Of a stretch of 64,000 nt of DNA, positions 24,266 to 36,800 are shown one piece after another (within the stretch, counting starts at the first letter, position 1; each line of letters starts with the position of its first letter). This stretch comes from Udeniomyces pyricola (lineage: Eukaryota; Basidiomycota; Tremellomycetes; Cystofilobasidiales; Mrakiaceae), in assembly GCA_039545295.1 (NCBI GenBank), contig BCIK01000004.1, positions 869,389-933,388 on the forward strand. Direction: 5' to 3'. The notes below the pieces were generated by a model, which was given only the letters and a program-made list of their open reading frames with translations, was not told where the DNA came from and did no database searches. Position numbers and translations under genes: made by a program.

Positions 24266-25069
24266 TGACGAAACGTCCTAATCATGTAGAATCATCATAC
24301 CCACATCCCCCCCCCCCCCAAATATCAGGTTTCGACAAATCGACGCGTCATTGTTTAACTTCTAAGTTCCAAGTGACTTTTCAGAAGGACAACCGTTTGG
24401 GCAGTCTGCTGTAGATGTTGATCATCGGATGTTCTGAAATTGTATCGCGAGCCGTTTGTTGTCGAGCGGCAGCGCGCGCTGACACACGTACATGATCGAC
24501 ACGTCCTGTCGTCGATACTCATGATCACTTTGCTTTCCATCGGCGATTATTCGCTGTTGACACGATCGAAAGCACGCATGTGACCCTTTAGACCTGTGAT
24601 AAATGACGGAATGGAGCACAAAAAGAAAGGGGGTCATAGTCGATTGACGATAGATAAGATAGAAGCGTTCCACAAGAAGCCGCCGGACCAAAGGATTAAG
24701 GAGGGAAAAGCAAAACGAGAAAGACAGAACGAAGGAGAAGTAAACATTTAAAGGAGTGGGAAGCAGGGAGGGTAAAGGGGAGGGGGGGGGGGAACTCTTT
24801 GAAACAGAGAACGGAAAGAAAAAGGACATATGATTTGTTCGTATAGGAACTAAAGCTAGACCAGCCAAGCATGAATCAATCAAGGAAGCCAGAGCCAGAT
24901 AACAAAAAAAAAGCAGAGATCGACGACAAGAGACAAAGAAAGCTATAGCGGAGAGATAGGCTCGATAAATAAACAAGATATAGAAAGAGCAGTGTTGGGA
25001 AATGGGGTGAAGTTTGTGTGCATCTATTTTTTTTCTGTATATATATAAGGGAAGGAAGGAGGGAAGGTT
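24266..25069. other. Convergent 3' region transporter / unknown 1422-aa gene
   Basis: This 804-nt stretch holds the two 3' flanks. It contains a 13-nt poly-C run at 24307-24319 and a 10-nt poly-G run around 24782-24791. A Phe/Ser/Leu-rich frame on the minus strand (24422-24976) comes from pyrimidine-rich composition and has no start context or family similarity, so I do not call it a gene. Confidence 0.5.
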
Positions 25070-28000
25070 CTACACCAAGCTACCCGATATCGTTGTGACA
25101 GAGAACATAGGTCCTGCTTTCTGGAACGCCTCGGTCTCCATGATAGCCTCGCCTCTCGCGTCCATCGGCGTCAACGTCAGCTTGAACATCGCACCCCCAA
25201 TGAGGGCGTAACCCTCAGTCGTCGGGCCCCGACCCGCCGAATCCTCCTGCTGCTGCTGCTGCGATTTACGGCGGTGAGCCGAGTCCGAGTCGGACGTTGG
25301 AGGAGAGAGCATAGGGGAAGAAGGGTAGTCGATCCCAGTCGATCCCCGTTGCTGAGCGGTTTGAGAGGATTCCGAGCCACGGGCCGAGCGAAGCGAAAGG
25401 GAGCGTCGAGACGAATCTTGGGAGCCTCTCGAATGAGAGTCGGTCGAGGATCGATGGGTGTCTGGTTGACCTTGGAACTTACCCGAACTGGCAGGCAAGT
25501 TGGGGAACGTCTGGTGGAGCGAGCCGAGAGGGGATCGGGGCGCGACCGAGGTCTTGCCTTGGTAAATGGAGAGATGCGAAAGTCGGTTGCGCTGGTTGAG
25601 CGAGGCATTGGAGCCTCGGTGACGGATGCTCGATGGGGCGAGGTAGGACATGTCGCGCGAGATGCGATTGCCAACTTTGGTGTTGACGGCGTGGGCCGAA
25701 AGCGGTCGAGCGAACGGGCTTCGACCAGATGAAGCGCTCGTGCCTCCAGGCGAGGGGGGGAGGTCGACGTCGGCAAACGCAGGCTGCTTCTTCCTCCCGC
25801 CTTTGAGTGCGGATCGGAGAGGGTAGCCAGAGTGGGCACTGTTTATGCTGTAGTGGGATCCTCGACGGTTGCCGCCACCAACAGCGTGTTGCCTTCCGCT
25901 TTGATTTCGAGGTCGAGGTTGTGACTGGGACAAGTTCTCAACAGTTGAGGCGAAGCGCGTGTTGCGGGAAACAGGAGCGTCGTCCAACTTGAGAGGCGGA
26001 GGAGCAGCGGCCTTGGAAGGGACGATCGCCTTGGGCGAGGCCAGAGACTCGGCCTGAAGAGAGGAAGAGTCGGATTGTCGGCGCTCGGGATCGTCGTCCT
26101 CGTTCGTTGAGAGGTAAGTAGACTCGCGTTGGTCGACAGGCTGGTTGGACGCATCGGGTTGCTGCTGGACCGTAAGCTCCGATCCATGAGGCGAGTCTGG
26201 GCAAACCGCCTGAGACTCATTGGTCGCCTGCGTCACTGCAACGTCGTCCAGTGGCTTGACAGCGTCATCAATGGAGCCGCCGGCGTCGTTCGAGTAAACG
26301 GACGCGAACGAATCGCAAGGGCCAACAGCAGGGAGAGCGATGGGCTGCGAGGTCGGGGAGACCTCATCGAGCGATGCAAAGTCTTGGAAGAAGGGGCCCA
26401 CGTAAGGCTTGCGGACGGCAGTCTCAGCGGCGATGTGCGAGGTCGAAGCTGAATGAGAGCACAAAAACGGACAACCTTAGGACGATCAGTCAGTGGCTTC
26501 AAACCTAGCCTGAAGAAACTCAAACAACAATCTACAACTCACGAGAGGCGTCGTCCTGTGCGGCCAATACTTGTGCATCCTCAATGACGTGCGTGACCTG
26601 ATCCATATCCTTCTCGTCAAGATAGACGGCGGCCCTACTGGCACTCAATTTCCTCTGCGTCTCGTTCGAGACATCTGCCACCTCGAGAGCGGGGGCACGT
26701 TGCGCGCCCGGCGAAAGACTGAGCAATCCTGCCATGGCGTCGGCGTCGCCTGTAGGACTGTCCATATTGTCGTTGCCGGCGAGGCTGCCTCGGAGAATAT
26801 TGTCCATCCCAAGGGATCCATTGCCTGAGAAGTCACTCGTCATGGGAGGCATGGCGTCGGGTGCGAGCACAAACTCCTGCTTGGGCTTTGAGAGGGGACC
26901 ACCCTCTTCGTCCGAGTCATCCGAATCAAGGCTAGGGTATGAGGCCGAAGGTGCAACGAGCGGGGTGGACGAGGGCGAGACATCGTTAGAGGAGTAGTTG
27001 TAGCCGTGGTTGATGTTGGGAACGTTCCTTGACTCATTCGCTTCGCCTCGGAGGATGTTGTTGAGACTCGGGACAGAGGTCGAATAGGGAAGCCCGCTAT
27101 TGACACGCGAACCCGCAGTTGCTCGGTCCTGGAAAGAGGAAGACGGGTGTTCTTCAAATTCGCCAATCGAAGAGGAAGTCGCGAGGGAGCTCTTGTCGCT
27201 CGATCGTGAAGGCATCATCTGCGAGGAAGGAGGGCGGTAAGACTCAGGGCGCGATCGAGACGAGGTAGTGGCGGCTTGAGGAAGGCGAGTTCGAGGATCC
27301 TCGGATCGATGACTGCTGCTCTCAGCACGGTGATGCTGAGGACCGGATCGGCTCGAGGGTTGGCTCGACGACGCGATCGACGAGTGTTGCCGCGAGGTAA
27401 GTGTCGAATCGGAGCTGTTCGGGTGGCGAGTGAGGTTAACCGTAGTGAGGTTAGACTGAGAGGAACCGTGGTGGGCATGTTGGTAAACCTGGCTCGACGC
27501 AGAGGATTTCACTGTAAAAATGATTGATGAGCGGAAAGGGGACGTTCGAGGTCAACCGTCAGGCTCAACTTTGAGACTCGCTGTCGTTCAAATTGGTCTA
27601 CTATACGTACTCTGAATACTGTCGCGGAACTCTTCTTCCATATCGCTGACGAGGAATGCGACGAGTTCAACTCGCTTGACCCAGACCTTGGGGTCGCTTA
27701 AACCAGCTTCGATGATGAAAGGGTGGTTGCCAAACTTTTCGTCCTCATCGTCAAAGAGCATCCCTGGAGCGAGGCCCTCAAAATGATCAATGTCAAAGGG
27801 CAGTGGAGATTCGCTGTGTCGAGGATGTGAGGCCTATACCGATACATGAGAAGGAGGTGGACGCGTTTAGCACGACTAAATCACAAAGCAGGCTGTGCCG
27901 TAAACGGGTTGCCGAGCTACGAAAAACAGATCAATCAAGATCAGGAAAAGGGTAGGATGACGGATGCGATAGCGCTTACCTTGAAGAGGAAAAAGTCGCT

Positions 28001-30261
28001 AACGTCGAGCCTGGTTGTGCCGCCCGAGACGCTCCGGTAAACGAGCCGTCTAGCCTCGCCAATCTTGGCCTTGACCTTGGCGATGGTCATCTCATCTCCG
28101 AGATCGACAACGACGGGCTGGTCGGGAAGGTCGCTGAAGCTCACAAGCACAGGAACGGTGCCCTCTGGGTGGACTCGAAGGACAAGCTCGATGATACCCT
28201 TCATTCTCGCGGCGGCAGCCTCCTTGGTGTCGGAAAAGATGGAGGCAAGATCGAGGAGATCCGTGGGAGGAGCAAGAATGGGCATCGTCGGTTGGCTCGA
28301 GACGATAGATGTAAAGGTACGCGTTTTTTCGAACGATCGCTTCGACTTGGAAACTGTCAACCAGTCGACCGAACCGGCGAAAAGGGTGACCCGCTGATCG
28401 ATGTTGAAGGTCGACTTGCTCGGCTCATCTTCGGGTCGCTCAGTGATGTCCCACCGCTGCTCGACAGGGGGCCGTCGCTGCTGGCGGAACTGGACGAAGC
28501 GGTCATTGTCGGTTTTGAGAATCTTGTGCTTGAGCGAGCGAAGCGTGTCCACGCCCGGGTTGGCGGTGATGTAGAGCGGTTCCGTCGTCGGGTGATCGAT
28601 GAAGACTCGCAATCGGATAGGCGCCGTGACAGGGACGGACTTGCCGCTTGCGGCCGTCGCGGCGAGATGGCCCTGAGACATCGAGGAGGCGAGGGCAGAG
28701 CTCGACTTGTTGTTGGAGAAGAAGGATGAGGACGATGTCCCGTTGGAGATGGTCGAGAAGCCGTCAGTGGACATGTGCTTGCGGGATTTGGCCGACTTGG
28801 TCGACTTGTTGGACGCTGAAGCAATGGACTGGGTGGAGACGTGCGAGTAGGGAGTAGGACGGATGGCTTCTGGTTCGACACCAAAGTGGCCATTCGTCGG
28901 AGTCGCGGGAATTGTGCCAAGAGATTGCAACGAGGTACCAACGGTAGGAGGGTTGGAAGATTGCATAGTACCTGCAACAGAGAGCAGGAGGAGAAAAGAC
29001 GCAACGCGAGGAAAGAAACCAATCTCGTCAGCATGAAACATCAAACCAATCCACAAGAACCAAACGTTTGGGATCACGTCACTCACCCGAAGTGGACAGG
29101 TTATCGGTCGACTTGCCAAATCGAGCACTGCCGCTGCTGAGCGATCTGGTGCCATCCATGCTCTTTCGGAAGGGAGCGGTCGAACCGGAGCTTGACACTG
29201 TTCGAGCCGGAGGTTGCATGCTCCTTCGCTTGCCAAAGAGCCTACCAAGGCTGCCCCGTTTGTCCTCTGTGCTGGTCTCGGTGGGCTCTTCTCGTATGAA
29301 GCCATTGGCGGCGACGCTGGGCGTGCCTGGTCCGCTGCTGCCGTTGCCAGATCCGCCGGTACTCTGACTGGACTTGGAGCTCTTCATGCTGGGTGCTCGC
29401 AGAGCGAGATCGATGGAGGAGGCGCTGACGCCAACGCTGGGAGCAGGCGAGAGCGATCGACGGGGTGACGAAGCGAGGTGAGCCGAAACATCGTTCCAAG
29501 GGAGTTGACCAACGATGGAGCCTGTTTCACGCTGAGCAGGGATGAGGCCGTTGGAGTCTGACGGGGTCGGCGCCTCGGGCGAGGTTGGCCAGGCAGAGAG
29601 GGAGGATCGCGTCAAAGAGGGTGTCGGAAGGGGTGAGGCGATGGAAGCGTACGCTGCTTGGTGGGCGGGGGAGAGCAAGGTTGAGGTTGAGACAGTGACA
29701 GGCTTGATGCGAGATTTATCTATGTGGACTATGACGCAGAAGAAAGCAGTGACAAGCCCAAGCCGTCAGTATCGTTAGCGATGAAAACATCGGATGATGG
29801 GGGTCGCGTCCGGATAAGGTATAGCATTGAATCAAGCGGGACATGTAGTTCGCAGCCAGAACGAAACATAGGGGGTGACTTGGAATGACATGTGCAGGAT
29901 AAGATATGGCGAGACTCTAAATTGTCAACATCTAGAGCCGTCCAGAAGCTCGGTCTGGACTTCGGCAAGCGGAGTCAAGGTCGTCGGCATAGCCTCGACT
30001 GTGACTGTCTTGCTATCGCGACATGTGCCCCTACGCGCTCGGACATGAAGAGCATGGTCCAGTCGAACAGAACCAAGCCTTGGTTCGCATGCCTAAGCAG
30101 GATACGCGAGCCGCACGAGAAAGAGGGAGGTGGAGCGGGAGAAGACAGACTAGACCGCTATCACGACACCAAGACTTCTGAAACGCACCTGGGGCAGTTG
30201 TCTCTTTCTTGCTCCGGCTAAAGAGACCTCCTCTCGATTTCTTGTCGTCTTTCGAAGGCAT
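25070..30261 (-). CDS. Unrecognised 1422-residue serine-rich protein
   Basis: I do not recognise this protein. Six exons close exactly in frame: 30261-30189, 29719-29087, 28971-27980, 27833-27611, 27511-26543, 26448-25070. The basic N-terminus is MPSKDDKKSRGGLFSRSKKE; a similar basic patch GSLGRLFGKRRSMQPPAR follows at about 29230. Most of the chain is Ser/Pro/Thr/Gln-rich and probably disordered. A globular middle (about 28560-27640) has two beta-rich segments, PIRLRVFIDHPTTEPLYIT and VLVSFSDLPDQPVVVDLGDE, each followed by a helix; these could be ubiquitin-like or RA-like folds, a guess from pattern only. The globular part ends in PKVWVKRVELVAFLVSDMEE. The last ~45 residues (YALIGGAMFKLTLTPMDARG) again look ordered. 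A run of Gln codons lies at about 25243-25265. Possibly a signalling or polarity scaffold, unproven. Confidence 0.85.
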
Positions 30262-33200
30262 GGTCAAGGATGGTGTATCGGTATGAGCAAGGGTGATTTC
30301 TTTTTTTTTTTTATACAAAAATTTCGAAGTGTTGTATCCTTTGTTTTGTGGGCTGAGAGAGAGGGTGAGGGAGTCTAAAGAACGTGGATAGGTCGGTTTA
30401 TGCGAAATGCAGTAGTGTACGGTGTGGGTGACGAAGAAACGGCGGCGTTGTCGTCGATGGGAGAGATGGATGCAGGCGTGCGGTCGGGAGCGGCGTTGTA
30501 AGCTTGTGGATGTTGGAGGGAAACGTGGATGAGCGGGTGATGGCTAATATGTGATAGAGGGTACAGGGTGAGTGGAGCGTGGAGGGTTGATGGAAAAGGA
30601 AAGTCCAAGAGCAAGCTGGGTCAAGGGAAGGGGAGCGAGAAAGCGTGGTTGTCTTAGAACTGAACGACCAGATCGGAGGCCGGGCGAAACGAGATCTCGG
30701 CCTCTTGCCATATGCTCAAAGGGAATTAAAACACGACCCACCCAGCTAAGCTCAACGATTTCAACGTGCTCAGCGCTCGACGCCATGAGCTTACTCGACT
30801 CGCCGATTCCGCCGCCTTCACATTCCATTCTCACATATTCTCAAAGCCTTCCATCGGTCCGTCCTGTCGCATCTCCACGCCAGAGCGGGTCCACGAAACT
30901 CTGCACGAGGGGGTGGTCAGGGTCGAACCTGCAGCACGCGCGCGCGCACACTCGCGTCGATGTTGACGTATCACGCGCGCGCGCACACTCGCGTCGATGT
31001 TGACGTATCACGCGTGCGCGCAGCTATGCATCGTCGACGCGTCCGACGACGGTTTTGAAAGATCATGGAATCAAATCTGGCCTGTCACCACCGGCGAGAT
31101 ACATGTACAATCTATCGTACTGTCCAGATCAGTGAATGCAATTCGCCGGGCGTTTGCATTCAGTTGGCGTGAGTACGAGGGTTGATTTCCAATGCACGTC
31201 GATGCAACGAATTATCGTATGATGATCAGTGCATGATGACTAATCGATGAGATAATGAGACGTTGCGCAAAATCATCAATTAACTAAGACCACTTAACCA
31301 AACAAACATATATATGTCCGGCTAATGCGCAGGGGTCTCGGAACTGCCCGGAACCAACGAAGGCGGAACAAGGAGGCCAAGCGCCAAAGATCAGGTCAAT
31401 CAGGTGGCCCGCCGGTCGCCGGTCGAGGCCATGGGGGCGGATGATTTACGATCGGTCATTGCATGTATCGAGATCAGCGCGTTGCAGATCATCATGACAT
31501 CCTCCTCACGGTGAGAATATATGATCGAACAAGTCTGCCAGTCGACGTTCGACGTTCAACGTATCCTGTATGTCGACAACCTTCCCGAATATCATCACAC
31601 GCTTCGCCACCCAGATCCAGGTTCGCGGTGGTCATGGTAACCTAGCGCCTAGCATCGAGCTGGTTTCGTCGTCTCCTGATCTGTACGTTATATAGACACG
31701 TCCGAGCTGCCTTCGACGATGATGCCGCGCGCGTTGACGAGCTGGAACGTTGACTGCAGTTCATCTTCGACACTCGCACTATCGTATACTCATTCCAACG
31801 TCAGTGCCATCACAAGTTGGATATCATTTGAGCTGCACTATATACCGCGTCGTTCATGGCCTGCGGGACCTGTGACCCACTCGCTACCTACACCGTGTAT
31901 ACGAGAAGATTGGCATCTGGTATGAGGGCTTGTGGATTGAGTTGATACCTTGGTGGATCATATGTTGAGTACCAAGTTGAGCTACTCACGAATGATCAAT
32001 CAGGCTGTATGCGCGTGAGACGTGCAGAGATCAAGTTACAATATACAGTACGACACGCGGTAATATAATGGGATCTACCCTGCATGCCTCGGCCGGATCC
32101 GGAATCGACCTTTTGTGGCATCGACCTTTTGACGTACTTGCACCGTACCGCTTGACAGGGTCAGGAGATACATGATATGGTCAACGATGGTTGATGGTTT
32201 CTCATGATGTCATGTCTTAGCTGGAGTTCCGTACATAACAAGAAATAAGTCTAAATAAGCCGTCAATCATGTCACACATGTAAACTCGAACACTTAGATG
32301 TGAGTCTGTCTAGGTGTATAAGGGCTGCTGCCGCGGGACGTTTTCCTACTGTCGAAAACCAGGAACAGTCATTAATTCCTTCTCAACTCACAACTTCGGT
32401 GGACATCCAAACCTATGGGTATAGAGGGAGTTTACTGTATATGTGTTGGTCTCGTACGTGGTGCGACCTAGGCGTCGACCGGATCGTGAGAACGTGTATG
32501 TGCAGAGGTGATATGCCCGCCAAGGGCAAGCAATGATTCAGTCGAGTGGTGGTGTCATGGGTGATTATCATGCGGCATGTACGCTGGGACATCCATGTAG
32601 CGAACCTGATCAATTACGGATTGGGACCTCTGCTGGGCCAATCTACTCCGACCGGCAAGCGTCGACAGTATGTAGGTATCACACGCGCATGCGGCTTGCT
32701 GCTGTGGGTTCGACTGTCAGTGGTCGCTCGAAGAATCCGAATCAGGATCTGCATGTGCAGAGCGCAGACGTATGAAGTGTGAGCGAGATCAGGCCGCCTG
32801 TTAGTGGTGATAGAGTGGACGACGTATAAGTTGAGATATACATGTGACCGTATGACGATAGCGCATGATGGCTATGAGGGTGACCCTATATGTATGTCGT
32901 ACGAGGTCAAGACGAGGGCGGATGAGATCTGGAATGTGAGAGCTGAGGGCGATGATTTGTCAAACGTCATAAATCGGTTGGAGATGGTTCCGACGGGTCA
33001 CTGATCATGATGCATCGTGTACGATGCAGAGCGCAGAGCAGCGCTCAGAGCTCAGATTCTCTCAGATCTCAGATCTCAGATCTCAGCGAGCTGGCGCTGG
33101 CTAGCGGGCGACCCGGGTCTTGGTTGTGCAAGTCATGAGCCTCGCGCGCCCTTTTCCCTTTTCCCTTTTCCCTTGTCGTCGTATATAGTTCTCTCCCTTG

Positions 33201-33836
33201 CTCATAACCTTCATCTCTCACCATCTTCACACTACACAGCTCATTTTGGCACGCGTTCACCTGTCAGCCGAGGTTAGTACACTCGACCCATCTGGAAATT
33301 CAGACCTCCCATCTCCATCTCCATCGTCTCGCGTTGCGTATGGTGTCTCTTCCGGTAGATGCATTCTCCGGCCCGATCAAACTATGGGGAAGACGAGTGG
33401 GGCAAGGTTTCCCCTCCCCTTCCCCCCACGAACCTGCCCTCGTATAGTTACTGGTCTGGCCCATCCGTTGTAGCCGCGGACACTTCTTCTTCTTCTTTCT
33501 TTCAATCTTCCCTCTCTTCTTTTACTCTCAACGTTGACCCACTCTTGTTTCTTTTCTACTTGCAAACCAACTCACTCTATCACCCTCGTTGATCCCCCTC
33601 CGCTGCTTCTCTCTAGCAACCACCCTTCGCTTTCCGGTCCTCTCATAGTCTAATAGCTCCCTCCTCCCTCTCCTCAAAATCGGGCCCAAAGTCTCGCCCA
33701 ATTCCCCCACATCAATCTCATCTCATCTCCAACCACCCGCACCGAGCCATCCGTTCGCCCCCATCCTTCATTAACACTCACATCTCCCCACCTCAGTCTT
33801 TCTCTCCTCCCTCATCTAAACCCACATACAACACCG
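30262..33836. promoter_or_regulatory. 3.6-kb gene-poor divergent region upstream of glycogen synthase
   Basis: This region lies between the start of the unknown 1422-residue gene (minus) and glycogen synthase (plus). Apart from short frames below 80 codons with no family similarity I see no gene. It contains a 37-bp tandem duplication (30935-31008), a repeated 12-nt word ATCGACCTTTTG at about 32106 and 32122, an AGATCTC short tandem repeat (33060-33086) and a CCCTTTT repeat (33150-33175). The 600 nt before the glycogen-synthase ATG are pyrimidine-rich. It may hold an untranslated RNA or an unusually long regulatory region; nothing in the sequence decides this. Confidence 0.45.
30935..31008. 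repeat. 37-bp perfect tandem duplication with CG-alternating core
   Basis: Two identical 37-bp units (30935-30971 and 30972-31008) are followed by a diverged partial third copy (CACGCGTGCGCGC). Each unit begins with alternating purine-pyrimidine CACGCGCGCGCGCACA and ends with GATGTTGACGTAT, which contains TGACGTA, a CRE/ATF-like half-palindrome. The unit lies about 700 nt upstream of the minus-strand gene. Confidence 0.9.
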
Positions 33837-36800
33837 ATGGCTGCTCCAACTCGTTCCGTTCACGATGCCCTGCTGTTTGAGTGCGCTTGGGAAGTCGCCA
33901 ACAAAGGTAAGCCTCCTTGATCCCCCCCCCCTTCCGAGCCTGTCCATTCATTCCCCCCCTGGGAAGCTTCCCTTCCTGTAACCCCCATAGAAACCCTCGT
34001 GTGTCCACGTTGTTCCTTCGTCTCCCCCTGTCTCTCGCATGAAGCTTGGATACACTGGCGATGATGGAACGAAGAGACACAAGAAGCTGTCCAACGAGGC
34101 GTCTTCTCAGGGAGGCAAGGCAAGACAAGATGAGGGAGATGGGGCTTCTTTCATCTTTCACATGACCAACCTCCCTTCCATCCTCGTTCTGACTCCTGCG
34201 GGATATAGCAACATCGAAAAGGAAACTTCCCTTGAAATCCGAATACAAAAACGCTGTTCGAGCATGACTGGCAGCTACCATCTCCTTGCTCCCCCGCTCG
34301 GCCGACCGGAAGGAAGGCGGCGGGGAAGCTCTTCCCTTCTTTCCATCGATCTGCTCCTTGCCCTGCCCGTCCTCAGCTCTCTAGAGCAGCTGACTGACTT
34401 GTATTCATCTCTTCCTGTCCCTCGCAACAGTCGGTGGTATCTACACCGTTATCAAGACCAAGGCTCCTGTTACATGCGCCGAATAGTGAGCTCCCAACCC
34501 CCTTCATCACTTGTCTGAATTCCCCCAACTGCCGGCTTCCCAACCTGTCTCGCCTCTTCGGACCTAGTCCCGCATCCGTCCTACCCTCGCGCTATTCTTG
34601 GCCGGGCCTATTGCCACTGGCGATGCTGCTGTCAAGAAGATGATTGCTGATGCTGTATCGTCTTTGCCCGTAACCTTCCTCAGCGGAAAGAGGTACACGC
34701 TCATTGGTCCGCTCTCGTACAAGGTGAGCGATGGGTCTCCCCGCATGTGCCGATCTCGCATCAGCCCGCGCAAGGTTCAGACGACTAATCGCAATCATCT
34801 CGCTACCCGCACCCGTTTTTTTTTTTTTTGCACTGCCGTACTCTGTTTTGGCGGGTCTCCCTTTCAACTCCAGTCGGCTCCCGTACGTCTTCCTTGCAAG
34901 CATAGCCTTTTCCAAAGACACTTTGACTATCTTGGGTTATTTCTCCGCCAGCGCGGTTGCGGCTGGTTTGAAATCGATCACTGACGGATTGTCTCAACGG
35001 TCCTGCTTGTTTTGTCGCATGTCTCGCTGCCCTCGCCTGCATTCCGTTCTTGGCTCTGCAGATGGAGGTCGACTCGGTTGAGCCCGAGCCGGGAAGTCCG
35101 CTCGCCAAGGCCCTCAACTCGATGAAGGAGCGAGGTGTCAAGCTCATCTACGGTAACTGGCTCATCGAGGGCGCCCCGAGGGTCATTCTCTTTGACACTG
35201 GCTCGGTCTACAACAGGTTCGGATACACTTCTTCTAGCTTTCCAAATAGTATGTTCGGAAAGTTTGCAACATAGTCTGATCTGACCCTGTATTGCCTCTC
35301 TCGTGCATACTTGCCCTGGTCTCTCGCGCCATCTCCACCGGGAACCCTTCGGAATTGACAGACTTGACGAGTGGAAAGCCGATCTCTGGTCGATTGCTGG
35401 CATTCCATCGCCGCCAAACGATCACGAGACCAACGAGACGATTGTCTTTGGTTACCTCGTCGCGTGGTTCTTGGGAGAAGTACGTGCATCCATCGTGCTG
35501 TCAACATCCTCGCAACCAGCTGACCCCTTGCCTCGGTCTCACTCTGCTTCCTTCCTGTAGTTCGTCAGCCACCACACTTCGTCCGCCGTCATTGCTCACT
35601 TCCACGAGTGGCAGGCCGGACTTGCTATCCCATTGTGCCGAAAGCGACACATTGACGTCACCACCATCTTTACCACCCATGCCACTCTGCTCGGACGATA
35701 CCTCTGCGCGGGCAGCGTCGACTTTTACAACAACCTTCAGTACTTTGACGTCGATCACGAGGCTGGCAAGCGTGGTATCTACCACAGGTTCGTCTGCCTT
35801 GCTTTTTTTTTCCTGCATGACACCGATCGCCAATAACGCATCCGCTCACATGTGTAACTTGCTTCCTTCGCGTCTTCTTTGTTTTGTTTTTCCAGATACT
35901 GCATCGAGCGTTCGGCAACCCACTGCGCAGACGTTTTCACCACCGTTTCTCACATCACTGCCTACGAGTCCGAGCATCTTCTCAAGCGAAAGCCAGGTTC
36001 GTCTCGACAGCGGCGCACTGTGAGACATCGAGTGTGGTTCAGATCACTAACGGTCTGCATTGTCATGTTCCTCTGCTCGACATAGATGGTGTCGTCCCCA
36101 ACGGTCTCAACGTGACCAAGTTCTCGGCCATGCACGAGTTCCAGAACATGCACGCCCTCGCCAAGGCCAAGATTAACGACTTCATCCGAGGTCATTTCTA
36201 CGGTCATTACGACTTCGACCTTGAGGACACTCTCTACCTCTTTACCGCCGGTCGATACGAGTACCGTAACAAGGGTGTTGACATGTTCATCGAGTCCCTC
36301 GCCCGTAAGCATCTGGTGTTTTTGCAACATTATTGGTAACAGGACCATGCCTTACTAAACACGAACGTTGCTTCCATCTTCCTCTCTTCTCGTTTCTTCA
36401 TTCTTCGTGTGCTCTGACCCATCCAGGACTCAACCATTTGCTGCAGAAAATGGGCTCAAAGACCACCGTTGTTGCCTTCATCATCATGCCTGCCGCCACC
36501 CACTCATACACTATCGAGGCCCTGAAGGGTCAGGCCGTAACCAAGCAGCTCCAAGAGACCGTCAACGTCATCCAGCAGAAAGTCGGCAACAGGTTGTTTG
36601 AGCACGCCGCTCGATACACTGGGTAAGTTTCTACTACGCAGGATGCTTGTGACGAGCAGTCAAGCTCAAGTATAACTAAACTTTTTCGGTCGTTGTTGTA
36701 TCTCTTTTACAATCGCTTCAGCGAGCACGGAACCGAGGTCCTTCCGGACGACAAGCTCCTCTCCTCCGAGGACAAGGTTCTGCTTAAGCGACGAGTCTTT

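Noticed and set aside
24422..24976. A 184-codon minus-strand frame between the transporter and the 1422-residue gene
   Set aside because: Composition is driven by C/T runs in a convergent 3' region; there is no similarity and no exon partner.
30766..31003. A small protein encoded across the 37-bp duplication
   Set aside because: The frame consists largely of the repeat translated (Ala-His-Ser-Arg), and the alternative frames are just as open.
30935..31020. CRISPR array
   Set aside because: Two adjacent units without spacers in a eukaryotic genome; it is a simple tandem duplication.
31200..33000. tRNA genes or a decayed retroelement in the gene-poor region
   Set aside because: I found no convincing pair of internal promoter boxes with a foldable cloverleaf, no terminal repeats and no reverse-transcriptase-like frame; a dedicated search would be needed to exclude small RNAs.
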